From contig JAAEQP010000304.1 of NCBI GenBank assembly GCA_024231375.1, positions 1-10,121 of the forward strand: a stretch of 10,121 nucleotides of DNA, written 5' to 3'. The DNA is from a bacterium. GTDB taxonomy: Bacteria; Hydrogenedentota; Hydrogenedentia; Hydrogenedentiales; SLHB01. The notes under the pieces were generated by a model. The model was given only the letters and a program-made list of their open reading frames with translations. It searched no databases and was not told the DNA's origin. The translations under genes were made by a program, and so were the position numbers. Positions 1 to 7,306 of this stretch are shown one piece after another; positions within the stretch are counted from its first letter, which is position 1, and each line of letters begins with the position of its first letter.

Positions 1-3
1 AGA

Positions 4-25
4 CCCCGAAAGCGAGCTTTCGGGG
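4..25. other. Perfect GC-rich hairpin at the left edge
   Basis: Ten bases (4-13, CCCCGAAAGC) are exactly complementary to 16-25, so about nine base pairs can form around a CGAG tetraloop. The stem is followed on the + strand by CGGGGCACC, not by a T-run, so it is not a typical + strand intrinsic terminator. On the minus strand the sequence after the stem is cut off by the window edge (only TCT is visible). It may be the terminator of an upstream gene or a processing hairpin. Its role cannot be decided from this window. Confidence 0.4.
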
Positions 26-48
26 CGGGGCACCCTACTCACTCCCGG

Positions 49-54
49 TTTAAT
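49..54 (+). promoter_or_regulatory. Possible -10 element for the tRNA-Leu gene
   Basis: TTTAAT matches the TATAAT consensus at five of six positions and lies 27 bases before the tRNA, in an AT-rich stretch (49-81) that contrasts with the GC-rich surroundings. Transcription from here would give a short leader of about 20 nt. No convincing -35 hexamer is present at the expected distance, so this is a weak assignment. Confidence 0.3.
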
Positions 55-81
55 TTGAACAAAAACAAAAACTCTGATTAA

Positions 82-168
82 GCCGAAGTGGTGGAATTGG
101 CAGACACGCATGGTTCAGGACCATGTGCTCGAAAGGGCGTGGAGGTTCAAGTCCTCTCTCCGGCACCA
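82..168 (+). tRNA. tRNA-Leu, anticodon CAG, with encoded CCA
   Basis: An 87-nt class II tRNA that reads CUG leucine codons. The D-arm is GTG/CAC (91-93, 105-107) around a GAATTGGCAGA loop. The anticodon stem CATGG/CCATG (109-113, 121-125) is perfect and holds the loop TTCAGGA with anticodon CAG at 116-118. The long variable arm folds as GCTC-GAAA-GGGC (127-138). The T-arm GGAGG/CCTCT encloses TTCAAGT (146-152). The discriminator is A165, as expected for leucine, and CCA is encoded at 166-168. The acceptor stem 82-88 / 158-164 pairs except for one A86-C160 mismatch (A5-C68 in tRNA numbering). Everything else is canonical, so the gene is probably functional. A strong hairpin terminator follows 12 nt downstream. 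Confidence 0.95.
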
Positions 169-180
169 TTAGACAAAACG

Positions 181-226
181 AACGGCCACGCGGGCATTCA
201 GCCTTCGCGTGGCCGTTTTCTTTTCT
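181..226 (+). terminator. Intrinsic terminator after the tRNA, probably bidirectional
   Basis: A 12-bp perfect stem (181-192, AACGGCCACGCG, with 206-217) is extended inside by GGC/GCC (193-195, 201-203). It is followed on the + strand by a T-rich tract ending in TTTTCTTTT, a textbook Rho-independent terminator for the tRNA transcript. Read on the minus strand the same stem is followed by CGTTTTGTCT, a weaker T-tract. Because the hybrid kinase gene ends at 239 on the minus strand and converges on this site, the hairpin probably stops both transcripts. Confidence 0.8.
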
Positions 227-238
227 CTTCGCGCCGGG

Positions 239-3200
239 TCAATCCCGTGTCAGGATGTCGCGCAGTTCGTTCACCAGCCGGCTCGGTACATACGGTTTCT
301 GGATGAAGGCCGTGGGGCTGTCTCCATGGAACCGTTCCGACACGTCCTGTTCCGTGTAGCCGCTGGAGAGGATGATGGGCATGTCGGGCCGGAGGGCATG
401 GATGGCCTCGAAGGCTTCGTCGCCCCCCATCACAGGCATCGTGAGGTCGAGGAGCACGGCGCGGATGCGCTTGGCATGTTCCTTGAACAGATCGACCGCT
501 TCCTTCCCGTTCACCGCGGTGAGCACGTCGAACCCGCAATCCTCGTAGGTCTCCTTCGCCACCTCCAGGATCTCGGGTCCGTCGTCCGCGACAAGAATGG
601 TCCCGCAACAGCGCCATTTTCCCTGTTCGGGCTGTGGCGGGGACTCGGCCTCGACGTCGCATGACCGGGTACCCGCCAATGCAGGCACGAGCAGCCTGAA
701 GGTCGTGCCTCTCCCGGGCTCGCTGTAGACCTTGATGGCCCCCTTGTGGCTGCGCGCGATCCCCAGCACGGCCGCCAACCCCAGCCCCCGGCCCGCGAAC
801 TTGGTGGTATAGAACGGGTCGAACACGCGGGACTTGACGTCTTCGTCCATGCCGCACCCCGTGTCGGCCACTTCCAGGCACACGTAGAGCCCGGGACCCA
901 AGTCGTCGTCCACGAAGGTGCCGGCCAAGTACTCGCTGTCGAGGTCCATGGTTCGCGTGCGGAGTGTGACGATACCCGGGTCGTCGCCCATGGCGTCCGA
1001 GGCATTCGTGATGAGGTTCATCAACACCTGCTGAAGTTGGGCGGGATCGCCTTTCACAAGAGGCAATTCGGGGTCGAAATCGAACTTCAGCGTGACCTTC
1101 TTGGATATGGATGCTTCAAGGAGGTGGCCCATTTCTCTGGCGAGGTTCGACAGGTCCAATTGGCGAAGGACGAAGGCGCCCTTGCCCGAGTAGGCAAGCA
1201 TCTGGTTCGTCAGTTCGGCGGCCCGCTGGGCGGTGGCCTCCACTCGCTCCACGTATTGGCGCACCGGCGATTCCGCGGGCAGTTTGCTGAGGGTGAGGCC
1301 TGCGTTGCCCATGATTCCCACGAGAAGGTTGTTGAAGTCGTGCGCAATCCCCCCGGCCAGGACCCCAAGGCTCTCCAGTTTCTGGGCGTGCTGGAACTGC
1401 GCTTCGAGCCGTGCCCGCCCTTCCTCGGCCCGTTTGCGCTCGGTAATGTCGCGTGCGATCCCTTGTACGGCCGTCGGCTGCCCCTCCGAGAAGATCAGCC
1501 GACTACTTACTTCCATGGCAACGCGGGACCCATCCTTCGCGATGAGATCGATCTCGTACTGGGTGGGCTCTTTCCCGGCAACCTTTCGCGCAACCATATC
1601 GAGCGCTTTCCGCCGGTGCTCGGGGGCGACGACATCCATCAGGTTCTTGTCGCGCGCCTCTTCCCGAGTGTAGCCGCTGACGCGTTCCGCCGCGTTGTTG
1701 AGCGAGAGGATGGCGCCATCCAGCGTATGCGTATACACGATGTCGTGCGCGTTCTCGAACAGCTCGCGGTAGCGTTCCTCGCTCTCGCGGCGCGCCTCTT
1801 CAGCCCCTCGGCGGGCCGTGATGTCGCGTACGTACACCACCACCACCTCATCATCGGCGATTCGGCAGAGCAGGCCACTGACCTCGCTTGGGAACACGGT
1901 GCCGTCGTTCCGCTTGCCGATGGTTTCGACGAAGATACTCCCCGCCTTCAGTTGCTCGAGGGCGCTCCCGGGGAGAGTCTCCGCGACGTCCTCAGTCACC
2001 AGATCGCGCACGTTCAACCGAAGCATCTCCGCCTTCGGGTACCCGTACAATTGGCAGGCCGACTCGTTGCAGTCGAGAATAGTGCCGTCGGGTTTCTCTA
2101 CAAACACGGCGTCGTGGCAGGCTTCGAACAGCGTCCGGTACTTCAGTTCGTTCTGCCGTAGGCCATCCTCGGCAGCTTTCTGGTCAGTGAAGTCGCGGAT
2201 GATCATGACGGCTTCGTCATCCCCGGAAGCGGCCAGGCGACCCTCGTAGTCGCCCAGGATGCCGGCGCTGACGAGATTGAAATCGAAGGATTGGAGGGCG
2301 CCGGTTTCGAAGGCGCGTCCCATGGCGGTCCTGATCCTGTCTGCCAACTCAGGCGGAATGGTCTCCTCAAGGTAAGTTCCGACCAGTCCCTGGGGTGTCC
2401 ATTCCTCCGGCGGCGGATCCGTGTCGGACCTGAAATCGAGAATGAAGCCATCCCTTCGGAACCGGACCATACTATCGGGAAGGGCATCGATGATTGCCCG
2501 GTTACGCGATTCAGATTCGCGCAAGGCTTGCTCGGACGCCTTCCGTTCGGTTACGTCGCGTGCGATTCCACGGAATCCCATGGGCTTCCCTTGACCGTCG
2601 CACACGAGAGAGGCGGAGACTTCGATCACACGTTTCGTGCCATCCTTGCGCGTCACGTTCCAATCGCATTCCTGGACAGATTCTCCGGTCTCGAGCACTT
2701 GGGCGAAGGTCCGCATGACGCGATCCGCCTCGTCTTCCTCATAATACCGGCGGAAGCTCATGCCTCTGAGTTCGTCTTCGGAGTACCCGAGAATCCGGCT
2801 CAGCGAGCGGTTGAAGAAGGTGAGACTGCCCTTCAGATCGACTTCGTAGTAACCGTCCTCAATGCCTCCCAAAATGGCGCGGTACTTCTCTTCGCTCTCT
2901 CTGAGTGCGTCCTCGGTCTGCTTCCGGGCGGTGATGTCGTTGCCAATGCACAGCACTTCGCGCACCGCACCGTGTTCGTCCCGTACGGGCCGGTTGGTCC
3001 AGGCGATCCACACGCGGTCGCCGTTCCTGCGCATGTTCTCGTTGGCATTGTTGGCGTAGGCTTCCGGCGACTGGCCGATGTCCCGGATCATGGCCGCCAG
3101 GTCCCTGCCGGTGCTGTCGACTTTCGGCACGATGGTGCCCACCACGTTCTGGCCGGTGATATCCGCCTCGGAGTAGCCGAAGAACTTCTGAGCATACTCG

Positions 3201-3361
3201 TTGAAGAAGGTGATCACGCCCGCCGGGGTTCGGCGAAGGATGATACTGTTGGCGTTCTGAACGAGTTCGCGGTACTTCGCCTCACTCTCGCGTAACGCGC
3301 GTTCCGCCTCGCGAAGGCGCACTAGCTCGTCATTTCTGGGCGTGTCGGTCTTCCCCGTCAT
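239..3361 (-). CDS. Five-PAS hybrid sensor histidine kinase with C-terminal receiver
   Basis: A soluble multi-sensor hybrid kinase of 1040 residues. Five PAS domains run at about 26-148, 155-275, 280-397, 402-518 and 525-644, each beginning with a RESE-like helix (for example LRESEAKYR) and most ending in a D(I/V/F)T signature. The HisKA domain contains GGIAHDFNN with phospho-accepting His674. The ATPase domain has the N-box around Asn782/Asn786, G1 DTGCGM at Asp833 and G2 GLGLAAV near 859. The receiver (about 922-1040) keeps the acidic pair Asp926/Asp927, phospho-acceptor Asp972, Ser1000 and Lys1022. No membrane helix or signal peptide is seen, so it acts in the cytoplasm. The frame is open up to an ATG at 3487, but the ATG at 3361 is preceded by AGGAGA at good spacing and gives the usual short N-terminus before PAS1. 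No regulator with an output domain is adjacent, so the final phosphorelay target is unknown. Ligands of the PAS domains cannot be told from sequence. Confidence 0.93.
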   Translation of the reverse strand: MTGKTDTPRNDELVRLREAERALRESEAKYRELVQNANSIILRRTPAGVITFFNEYAQKFFGYSEADITGQNVVGTIVPKVDSTGRDLAAMIRDIGQSPEAYANNANENMRRNGDRVWIAWTNRPVRDEHGAVREVLCIGNDITARKQTEDALRESEEKYRAILGGIEDGYYEVDLKGSLTFFNRSLSRILGYSEDELRGMSFRRYYEEDEADRVMRTFAQVLETGESVQECDWNVTRKDGTKRVIEVSASLVCDGQGKPMGFRGIARDVTERKASEQALRESESRNRAIIDALPDSMVRFRRDGFILDFRSDTDPPPEEWTPQGLVGTYLEETIPPELADRIRTAMGRAFETGALQSFDFNLVSAGILGDYEGRLAASGDDEAVMIIRDFTDQKAAEDGLRQNELKYRTLFEACHDAVFVEKPDGTILDCNESACQLYGYPKAEMLRLNVRDLVTEDVAETLPGSALEQLKAGSIFVETIGKRNDGTVFPSEVSGLLCRIADDEVVVVYVRDITARRGAEEARRESEERYRELFENAHDIVYTHTLDGAILSLNNAAERVSGYTREEARDKNLMDVVAPEHRRKALDMVARKVAGKEPTQYEIDLIAKDGSRVAMEVSSRLIFSEGQPTAVQGIARDITERKRAEEGRARLEAQFQHAQKLESLGVLAGGIAHDFNNLLVGIMGNAGLTLSKLPAESPVRQYVERVEATAQRAAELTNQMLAYSGKGAFVLRQLDLSNLAREMGHLLEASISKKVTLKFDFDPELPLVKGDPAQLQQVLMNLITNASDAMGDDPGIVTLRTRTMDLDSEYLAGTFVDDDLGPGLYVCLEVADTGCGMDEDVKSRVFDPFYTTKFAGRGLGLAAVLGIARSHKGAIKVYSEPGRGTTFRLLVPALAGTRSCDVEAESPPQPEQGKWRCCGTILVADDGPEILEVAKETYEDCGFDVLTAVNGKEAVDLFKEHAKRIRAVLLDLTMPVMGGDEAFEAIHALRPDMPIILSSGYTEQDVSERFHGDSPTAFIQKPYVPSRLVNELRDILTRD

Positions 3362-3561
3362 CGGTGCGTCTCTCCTGATCGTGCCCAAACGGGCAGCGCA
3401 CGAACCACGAACCGTTGTGTTTGTGGTGCAGGTCGCACGCACGAGCATCCCTCTGGTCAACGCAGCCGACAGGATCCCCCGAACCATGACGACTTGCTGA
3501 CTCTCGCGCGAAGCAGACCCCAGAGGTATCCCTCTCCCTACTCACGGACTCCTAACGCACT

Positions 3562-3596
3562 CATAATGTACAAAAAATGCGTTTGTCATGCAAACG
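3562..3596 (-). promoter_or_regulatory. Candidate promoter and operator for the hybrid kinase
   Basis: On the minus strand TTGCAT and TACATT are separated by exactly 17 nt; they match the -35 and -10 consensus at three and four positions, so the promoter is weak by sequence. An inverted repeat CGTTTG-N5-CAAACG (3580-3596) overlaps the -35 position, where a dimeric repressor or activator could bind. The patch is distinctly AT-rich against its surroundings. Transcription from here would leave a leader of about 190 nt before the ATG at 3361. This is inference from sequence only. Confidence 0.3.
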
Positions 3597-3609
3597 TGTG
3601 GGCAAGAGA

Positions 3610-3639
3610 AGACCGCGTGCGCGCGCCAACCTCGGCGCG
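3610..3639 (-). terminator. Weak possible terminator after the receiver-like gene
   Basis: Read on the minus strand, CGCGCC and GGCGCG (3634-3639 and 3622-3627) form a six-base-pair GC stem with a six-base loop about 60 nt after the stop codon at 3703. A pyrimidine-rich TCTTCTCTT follows, but about 10 nt beyond the stem instead of directly after it. It may slow or end transcription of the upstream operon before the hybrid kinase gene. The poor spacing makes it a low-confidence call. Confidence 0.22.
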
Positions 3640-3702
3640 ACGGTTATCCCCCCTCGGCGTGGGAACCGTGCAGTGGATGCGGCGAATCGTACGGCCCTGG
3701 CT

Positions 3703-4338
3703 CTACCCGCCCTCGCCCGCTACCCCCTCGCCGACGGGATCCGGACCGTTGGCGCCGTACGGAAACCCGGGAGCCAATTCCACACCCTGACCTTCCCAGT
3801 ACGCCACGATGTAGTCGATGAGGTCCCTGCCCGTGTGGCCGTCTCGTTTGAAGACCCGTGTGTTTGGATAGTTGATATCCAGATAAGTGTTCGTATAGAA
3901 GGCGCAGGGGAGCGTACGAAAGAGATCGGTGGCATCCGCCACCAGTTGCTCCGGGTCATGCACGGGCCATTGGCCCTCGTCCTTCCCAAAAACGGACGTC
4001 TGCGCGCTCGCGAAGGCCTGCGCATCGTGCGTCGCCGCGGCCTGCCCGAGCAGAATCTCCGCAAGAAGACGCCCGCCTTGGGTTCCCTCAGTCGGATCCT
4101 TGCTGTATGAATCGAGGACAAGGCCGAGCGTCGTGCTATCGTTCATCTGAGCGTACCTGGCAAGGCTCATCGTGCGGTAGACCACGAAGGGGTCCCGAAA
4201 CGCGTGGGCGGCCCGTACGAAGGGAAACCCGGTGTTCAACCCCATCTCGTGTGACGCCACCTGCATCGCGTCGATGAGTGTGTCCACATGGATGTTCTCT
4301 CTCGGATTGTCGTCGACTACGATGATCTGATAAGGCAT
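3703..4338 (-). CDS. Divergent receiver-domain-like protein, probable partner of the PocR kinase
   Basis: A 211-residue protein I do not recognise as a named family. The ATG at 4338 has a near-perfect AAGGAGGG site five bases upstream. The start IIVVDDNP (residues 5-12) looks like the first strand and acidic pair of a response-regulator receiver. LVLDSYSKD places a candidate phospho-acceptor at Asp76, followed by a G..LL.EIL helix; LPCAFYTNT offers Thr149 or Thr151; VFKRDG offers Lys164, then a helix DLIDYIVAYW. These occur in the receiver order D-D, D, T, K. The spacings are unusual: about 66 residues from the acidic pair to Asp76 and about 73 to the Thr, against roughly 45 and 30 in ordinary receivers, implying two large insertions. 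A Gly/Pro-rich tail of about 30 residues ends the protein. No DNA-binding domain, signal peptide or membrane helix is visible. It follows the PocR kinase gene by 28 nt, which supports a kinase/receiver pair. The receiver reading is inference; the alternative is an unrelated alpha/beta protein. Confidence 0.8.
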   Translation of the reverse strand: MPYQIIVVDDNPRENIHVDTLIDAMQVASHEMGLNTGFPFVRAAHAFRDPFVVYRTMSLARYAQMNDSTTLGLVLDSYSKDPTEGTQGGRLLAEILLGQAAATHDAQAFASAQTSVFGKDEGQWPVHDPEQLVADATDLFRTLPCAFYTNTYLDINYPNTRVFKRDGHTGRDLIDYIVAYWEGQGVELAPGFPYGANGPDPVGEGVAGEGG

Positions 4339-4366
4339 GAAACCCTCCTTTCGAACCGTCCGCAGG

Positions 4367-7090
4367 TCACTCGAGAACTCTGTCAGATGAGGGGAACACC
4401 AACTTGACCCGTTTCGTGAACCCGTCGCTCTCCTCGCTATCCACGCCCAGCCAGCCTCCGTGGATTCTCATGGCCAAGGCGTTGATGAGTAGCCCCGTTC
4501 CCTTCGTCGTCAGCATCGCTCCCTCGGGCCGTTCACGGATGTCCTGCAATTCCTCGATCAAGTGCGCGTCGAACGGTGGCCCTTCGTCCTCCACGAAGAT
4601 CCTCACCTGCGCGACCCCGTCCTCAGAACTCTCCACACCCACACGCACGCGCTGAACTGGTTTGGGATACCCCGATTCGCTCCTGTTGTGCTTGATGGCG
4701 TTGCGCAGCGCCTCGGCCACAACCGTGACGGTCGTCTCCTCATGGCACAGAATCTCAGCGTCCTCATCAGGCGACGATCTCCTCTCCCAACCGATAGCGT
4801 CCCGATCCGGATCCAGATGGCCCTTGGCACGCTCAAGCGCACGATCAATGATCCTCCTCACCGGGACCTTGCTCGGATGGAGACCCAGGCGATCCAGCCG
4901 ATCGGCCACCGTGTCGTCGGGCCGAAGAACGGACTTGCTGCCGCGTCGTCCCCCCGTGATTACGATACCAACCGCCGTCACCGTCCGCATCCATTCCCCG
5001 GCGATGGCGATGTTCTGTTCGAGTTGATCCAGTTGCTCCCGATTGGCTACCGGATCGCTCGCCAGCGACAGGAACAGAGATACGTCCTTCATCGCTTCGT
5101 GGGTCTGGACCATCAACGGTTCGAAACTCAGAGCGTTGGCCAGGTTGGTCGCGTCCGTCGTCCGCATTACGGTGATGACATGCTCGGCGACTGCGTAGAC
5201 CAGTGACACCTCCGACTCGGACAGCAGCCCGGCTTCCGGTGTCCGCACGAGGCGGATCACCCCACGCACGCGGTGCGCATCAACGATCGGTACGAACGCC
5301 ACTGTCTTAGGGGTGGCGTCGTATTCGTCCTGGGCTCGGATCTTCCCTGCCCATTCCGGCTTTCCCGCGCCCTCCGGCAGAGACAACCCCCAGCGCGCCA
5401 GAGATGCCTCGAATTCCGCGAACGATTCCTCGGCCTTGGAGTTCTCCCTGAGCTGAAACGCCAACCCATGCTCATGGAACCACAGACCATGGTCCCAGAA
5501 CCAGCCGGTCTGACCCTCGCCCCGCAAGTACGTCAGCTCGCGTGGGTCAACGTCCCCCTGACCCGCCCCTGGTCCATAGCCTTCGCGCACCGACTGCGGG
5601 TCGGGCGGGACGAGGCGCTCCGTCGGCGTCCCATCATCGCCCTGCTCAACGTGAAAGACGGTACACGCCCCTTGTGTTCCGAAGCCCAGGACCGCCGGCA
5701 GCCCCGCCTGCACGATTCTCGCGAGAGAGTCGAGGTTGCGTGTCGAGTATATCGTGCGCAAGAATACATGCTCTACCAGGCGCCGGACGGTCGCGGCGAT
5801 CAAGGGCGCCGTGATCTGCATCCATCTGCGCGCCTCACGCTCGTCCTCCTCCGGTAGCTCGTCAAAGGTCACGACCAGGGTGCCCAGAGAGGCGCCGTGC
5901 CCAGACCGCAGAGGACTCGCCAGGAACGAGGCCGGAAGGGGCTCCGCAAGCGCCAGTTCCGCCTGCTTCTGCATGTGCTCCGAGTCACCCCGTGTCGCCA
6001 TCTGGTACAGGAAATTGATCGCGGCGTCTTTGTCGATTGGGCCGGGACTCTGCCGCTCCCCCAGAATGCCAACCCATCGCGGAGCCCGATCCCGTTCGCC
6101 TTCATCGTCAGTGCGTTCCCGGGCCGGAGCGTGAATCCCTTCAACCCGGACCAGTGGCTGCGGAAGACGCCGTTCCAGAGCCGCGCGCCGCGCGGCGACC
6201 GTCCCGGCCCCCTGGGTGCGCGTGCCCTTAAGTGTGTCGCCGTTTCGTGCCTTTCGGCCGCTCTTCGCCAGCTTGGTCCGGTCGCTCGACTCCTTGTGCC
6301 AGATTTCGATACGAGCGTTCTGTGCCATTGGCGAGTGTTCGAACAACATCGTCAGGACCCCAGGCGTGTCCGCCAATGGGGTCGAGGAGTTCGTGAGTTC
6401 AACAGCGTGGGACAGAACATGCCGGTCTTGCAGGATCCCCGAAAAGAGAAGCGCGAACTGCCGCAGCATACGGTACAGGTGGATCACCTCCTGGTTCCGC
6501 CGGGGGATGGAGTAGTATGCCGTGATGAACTCGGCCTGCCGCTGCACATCCGCCGACGGATCCTCTCGAAGCGGCCACTCCAACACACGCCTGCACGTCT
6601 CGACGTCGATGTCGCGGTGGCGGATCTGACCCATGAAGAGGTAGCCAACCGCGCCGCCGTCGGTACGCAGGGGATAGCAGAGATCCAGGAGCCCGAGGGG
6701 ACACTCAAACTGGTCCATCAGGATCGCGCGCGCGGCGCGCAGGAGTTCGTGGACCTTCCGTTCCGTGTCCGCCGTGGCCGGCTGCTTTCGCAAGGCCTCG
6801 GCCTCCGCTAACAGATTATCGGTCCGTTGCGTGGCGTCCTGAGCCCCGTCCATGATCTGCCGGTCCGATCGGAGACAGGCATCCATGCCTCGTTTCGAAC
6901 AGCGGATCTCATTACAGAAAGGATGAAACCCAATCCGGTCAAGACCCTCGACAGCGTTCATCGACGCATCGAAGATCCCAACACCCACCTTGAGTTCATC
7001 CGCCAGAGTCTGCAGCGCCTGTCGCGCGCCGCCGGCTACGAGCGAGCCCAACTCGCCTTCCGGGTGGGCGTCCTCGGGATGCGGAGCCAT
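4367..7090 (-). CDS. PocR-GAF-GAF sensor histidine kinase
   Basis: A 907-residue soluble sensor kinase. Residues about 25-225 form a PocR-type ligand-binding domain: FCNEIRC and MDACLRSD give Cys59, Cys64 and Cys72, followed by FECPLGLLDLCYPL (Cys130, Cys138) and GYLFMGQI, which matches the family's cysteine-rich pocket and G(Q) strand. PocR itself controls propanediol and cobalamin genes in Salmonella. Two GAF-like domains follow (about 245-440, split by a charged low-complexity stretch near 268-345, and 450-645). A dimerisation helix with QTHEAMKD offers His664 as phospho-acceptor. The C-terminal ATPase has EALRNAIKHN (Asn797), a G1 box reduced to DEGPP (Asp835) and G2 KGTGL (864-866). I chose the ATG at 7090, preceded by GGGGGGAAG; a TTG at 7105 lacks a better site. 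Its stop is 28 nt before the receiver-like gene, so they form an operon. It is divergent from the tricarboxylate transporter genes, which suggests control of uptake, but the ligand is unknown. Confidence 0.87.
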   Translation of the reverse strand: MAPHPEDAHPEGELGSLVAGGARQALQTLADELKVGVGIFDASMNAVEGLDRIGFHPFCNEIRCSKRGMDACLRSDRQIMDGAQDATQRTDNLLAEAEALRKQPATADTERKVHELLRAARAILMDQFECPLGLLDLCYPLRTDGGAVGYLFMGQIRHRDIDVETCRRVLEWPLREDPSADVQRQAEFITAYYSIPRRNQEVIHLYRMLRQFALLFSGILQDRHVLSHAVELTNSSTPLADTPGVLTMLFEHSPMAQNARIEIWHKESSDRTKLAKSGRKARNGDTLKGTRTQGAGTVAARRAALERRLPQPLVRVEGIHAPARERTDDEGERDRAPRWVGILGERQSPGPIDKDAAINFLYQMATRGDSEHMQKQAELALAEPLPASFLASPLRSGHGASLGTLVVTFDELPEEDEREARRWMQITAPLIAATVRRLVEHVFLRTIYSTRNLDSLARIVQAGLPAVLGFGTQGACTVFHVEQGDDGTPTERLVPPDPQSVREGYGPGAGQGDVDPRELTYLRGEGQTGWFWDHGLWFHEHGLAFQLRENSKAEESFAEFEASLARWGLSLPEGAGKPEWAGKIRAQDEYDATPKTVAFVPIVDAHRVRGVIRLVRTPEAGLLSESEVSLVYAVAEHVITVMRTTDATNLANALSFEPLMVQTHEAMKDVSLFLSLASDPVANREQLDQLEQNIAIAGEWMRTVTAVGIVITGGRRGSKSVLRPDDTVADRLDRLGLHPSKVPVRRIIDRALERAKGHLDPDRDAIGWERRSSPDEDAEILCHEETTVTVVAEALRNAIKHNRSESGYPKPVQRVRVGVESSEDGVAQVRIFVEDEGPPFDAHLIEELQDIRERPEGAMLTTKGTGLLINALAMRIHGGWLGVDSEESDGFTKRVKLVFPSSDRVLE

Positions 7091-7171
7091 AACGCTTCCC
7101 CCCAAGCGTTGGTGCCGAACGGCCCACGGGGCGGACGAGCCCCACGGGCGCGACGGCCCGAGCGAGACCGT

Positions 7172-7180
7172 AGTATAGCA
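7172..7180 (-). promoter_or_regulatory. Extended -10 promoter for the PocR kinase operon
   Basis: On the minus strand TGCTATACT is an extended -10 element: TG, one base, then TATACT, which matches TATAAT at five of six positions. The hexamer 17 nt upstream, CACACA, is a poor -35, which extended -10 promoters tolerate. Transcription would start near 7165, about 75 nt before the ATG at 7090. It sits in an AT-rich pocket, which supports the call. Confidence 0.5.
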
Positions 7181-7306
7181 TACGCATCTTTACCTGTGTG
7201 TGTGTAGTATTCATCGTGGGGAACGTGCGAATGCGACCGTGCCACTCTCCACTGGCTGCGTTGAGAAATCCAAGATGTGTTGACACTGAATGTGGCCCGG
7301 ACGGGG

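Larger units (their letters stand above)
3362..3702. other. 341-nt intergenic region between kinase and receiver-like gene
   Basis: No supported gene lies here. Open frames that cross it on the + strand continue as antisense shadows of the receiver-like gene. The stretch contains the kinase ribosome binding site (AGGAGA on the minus strand, about 3371-3376), an AT-rich patch around 3559-3596 with an inverted repeat, and a small GC-rich hairpin near 3622-3639. The gap size suggests that the hybrid kinase has its own promoter and is not tightly co-transcribed with the upstream pair. Confidence 0.6.

Noticed and set aside
88..359. Short + strand open frames over the tRNA and terminator
   Set aside because: They overlap the tRNA-Leu gene and the hairpin terminator and have no protein-like composition.
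746..3295. Long + strand open frames (746-2161 and 2291-3295) opposite the hybrid kinase
   Set aside because: They are antisense to a well-supported kinase, show no recognisable domain or ribosome binding site, and are expected by chance in GC-rich DNA.
3362..3487. N-terminal extension of the hybrid kinase to the ATG at 3487
   Set aside because: The extension has no domain-like character, while the ATG at 3361 has a good AGGAGA site and directly precedes the PAS linker.
3494..4110. Small + strand frames crossing the 3362-3702 gap
   Set aside because: They run on as antisense of the receiver-like gene, have no convincing ribosome binding site and are rich in Arg and Pro, as shadow frames often are.
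4562..6811. Antisense open frames opposite the PocR kinase
   Set aside because: The minus-strand frame holds clear kinase and PocR motifs over its full length; the + strand frames hold none.
7194..7206. TG dinucleotide repeat
   Set aside because: Only about five units long, so it is too short to call a meaningful microsatellite or phase-variation tract.
7280..7302. TTGACA as the -35 of the transporter promoter
   Set aside because: The hexamer is perfect but no -10-like sequence lies 15 to 19 nt downstream, where the DNA is GC-rich.
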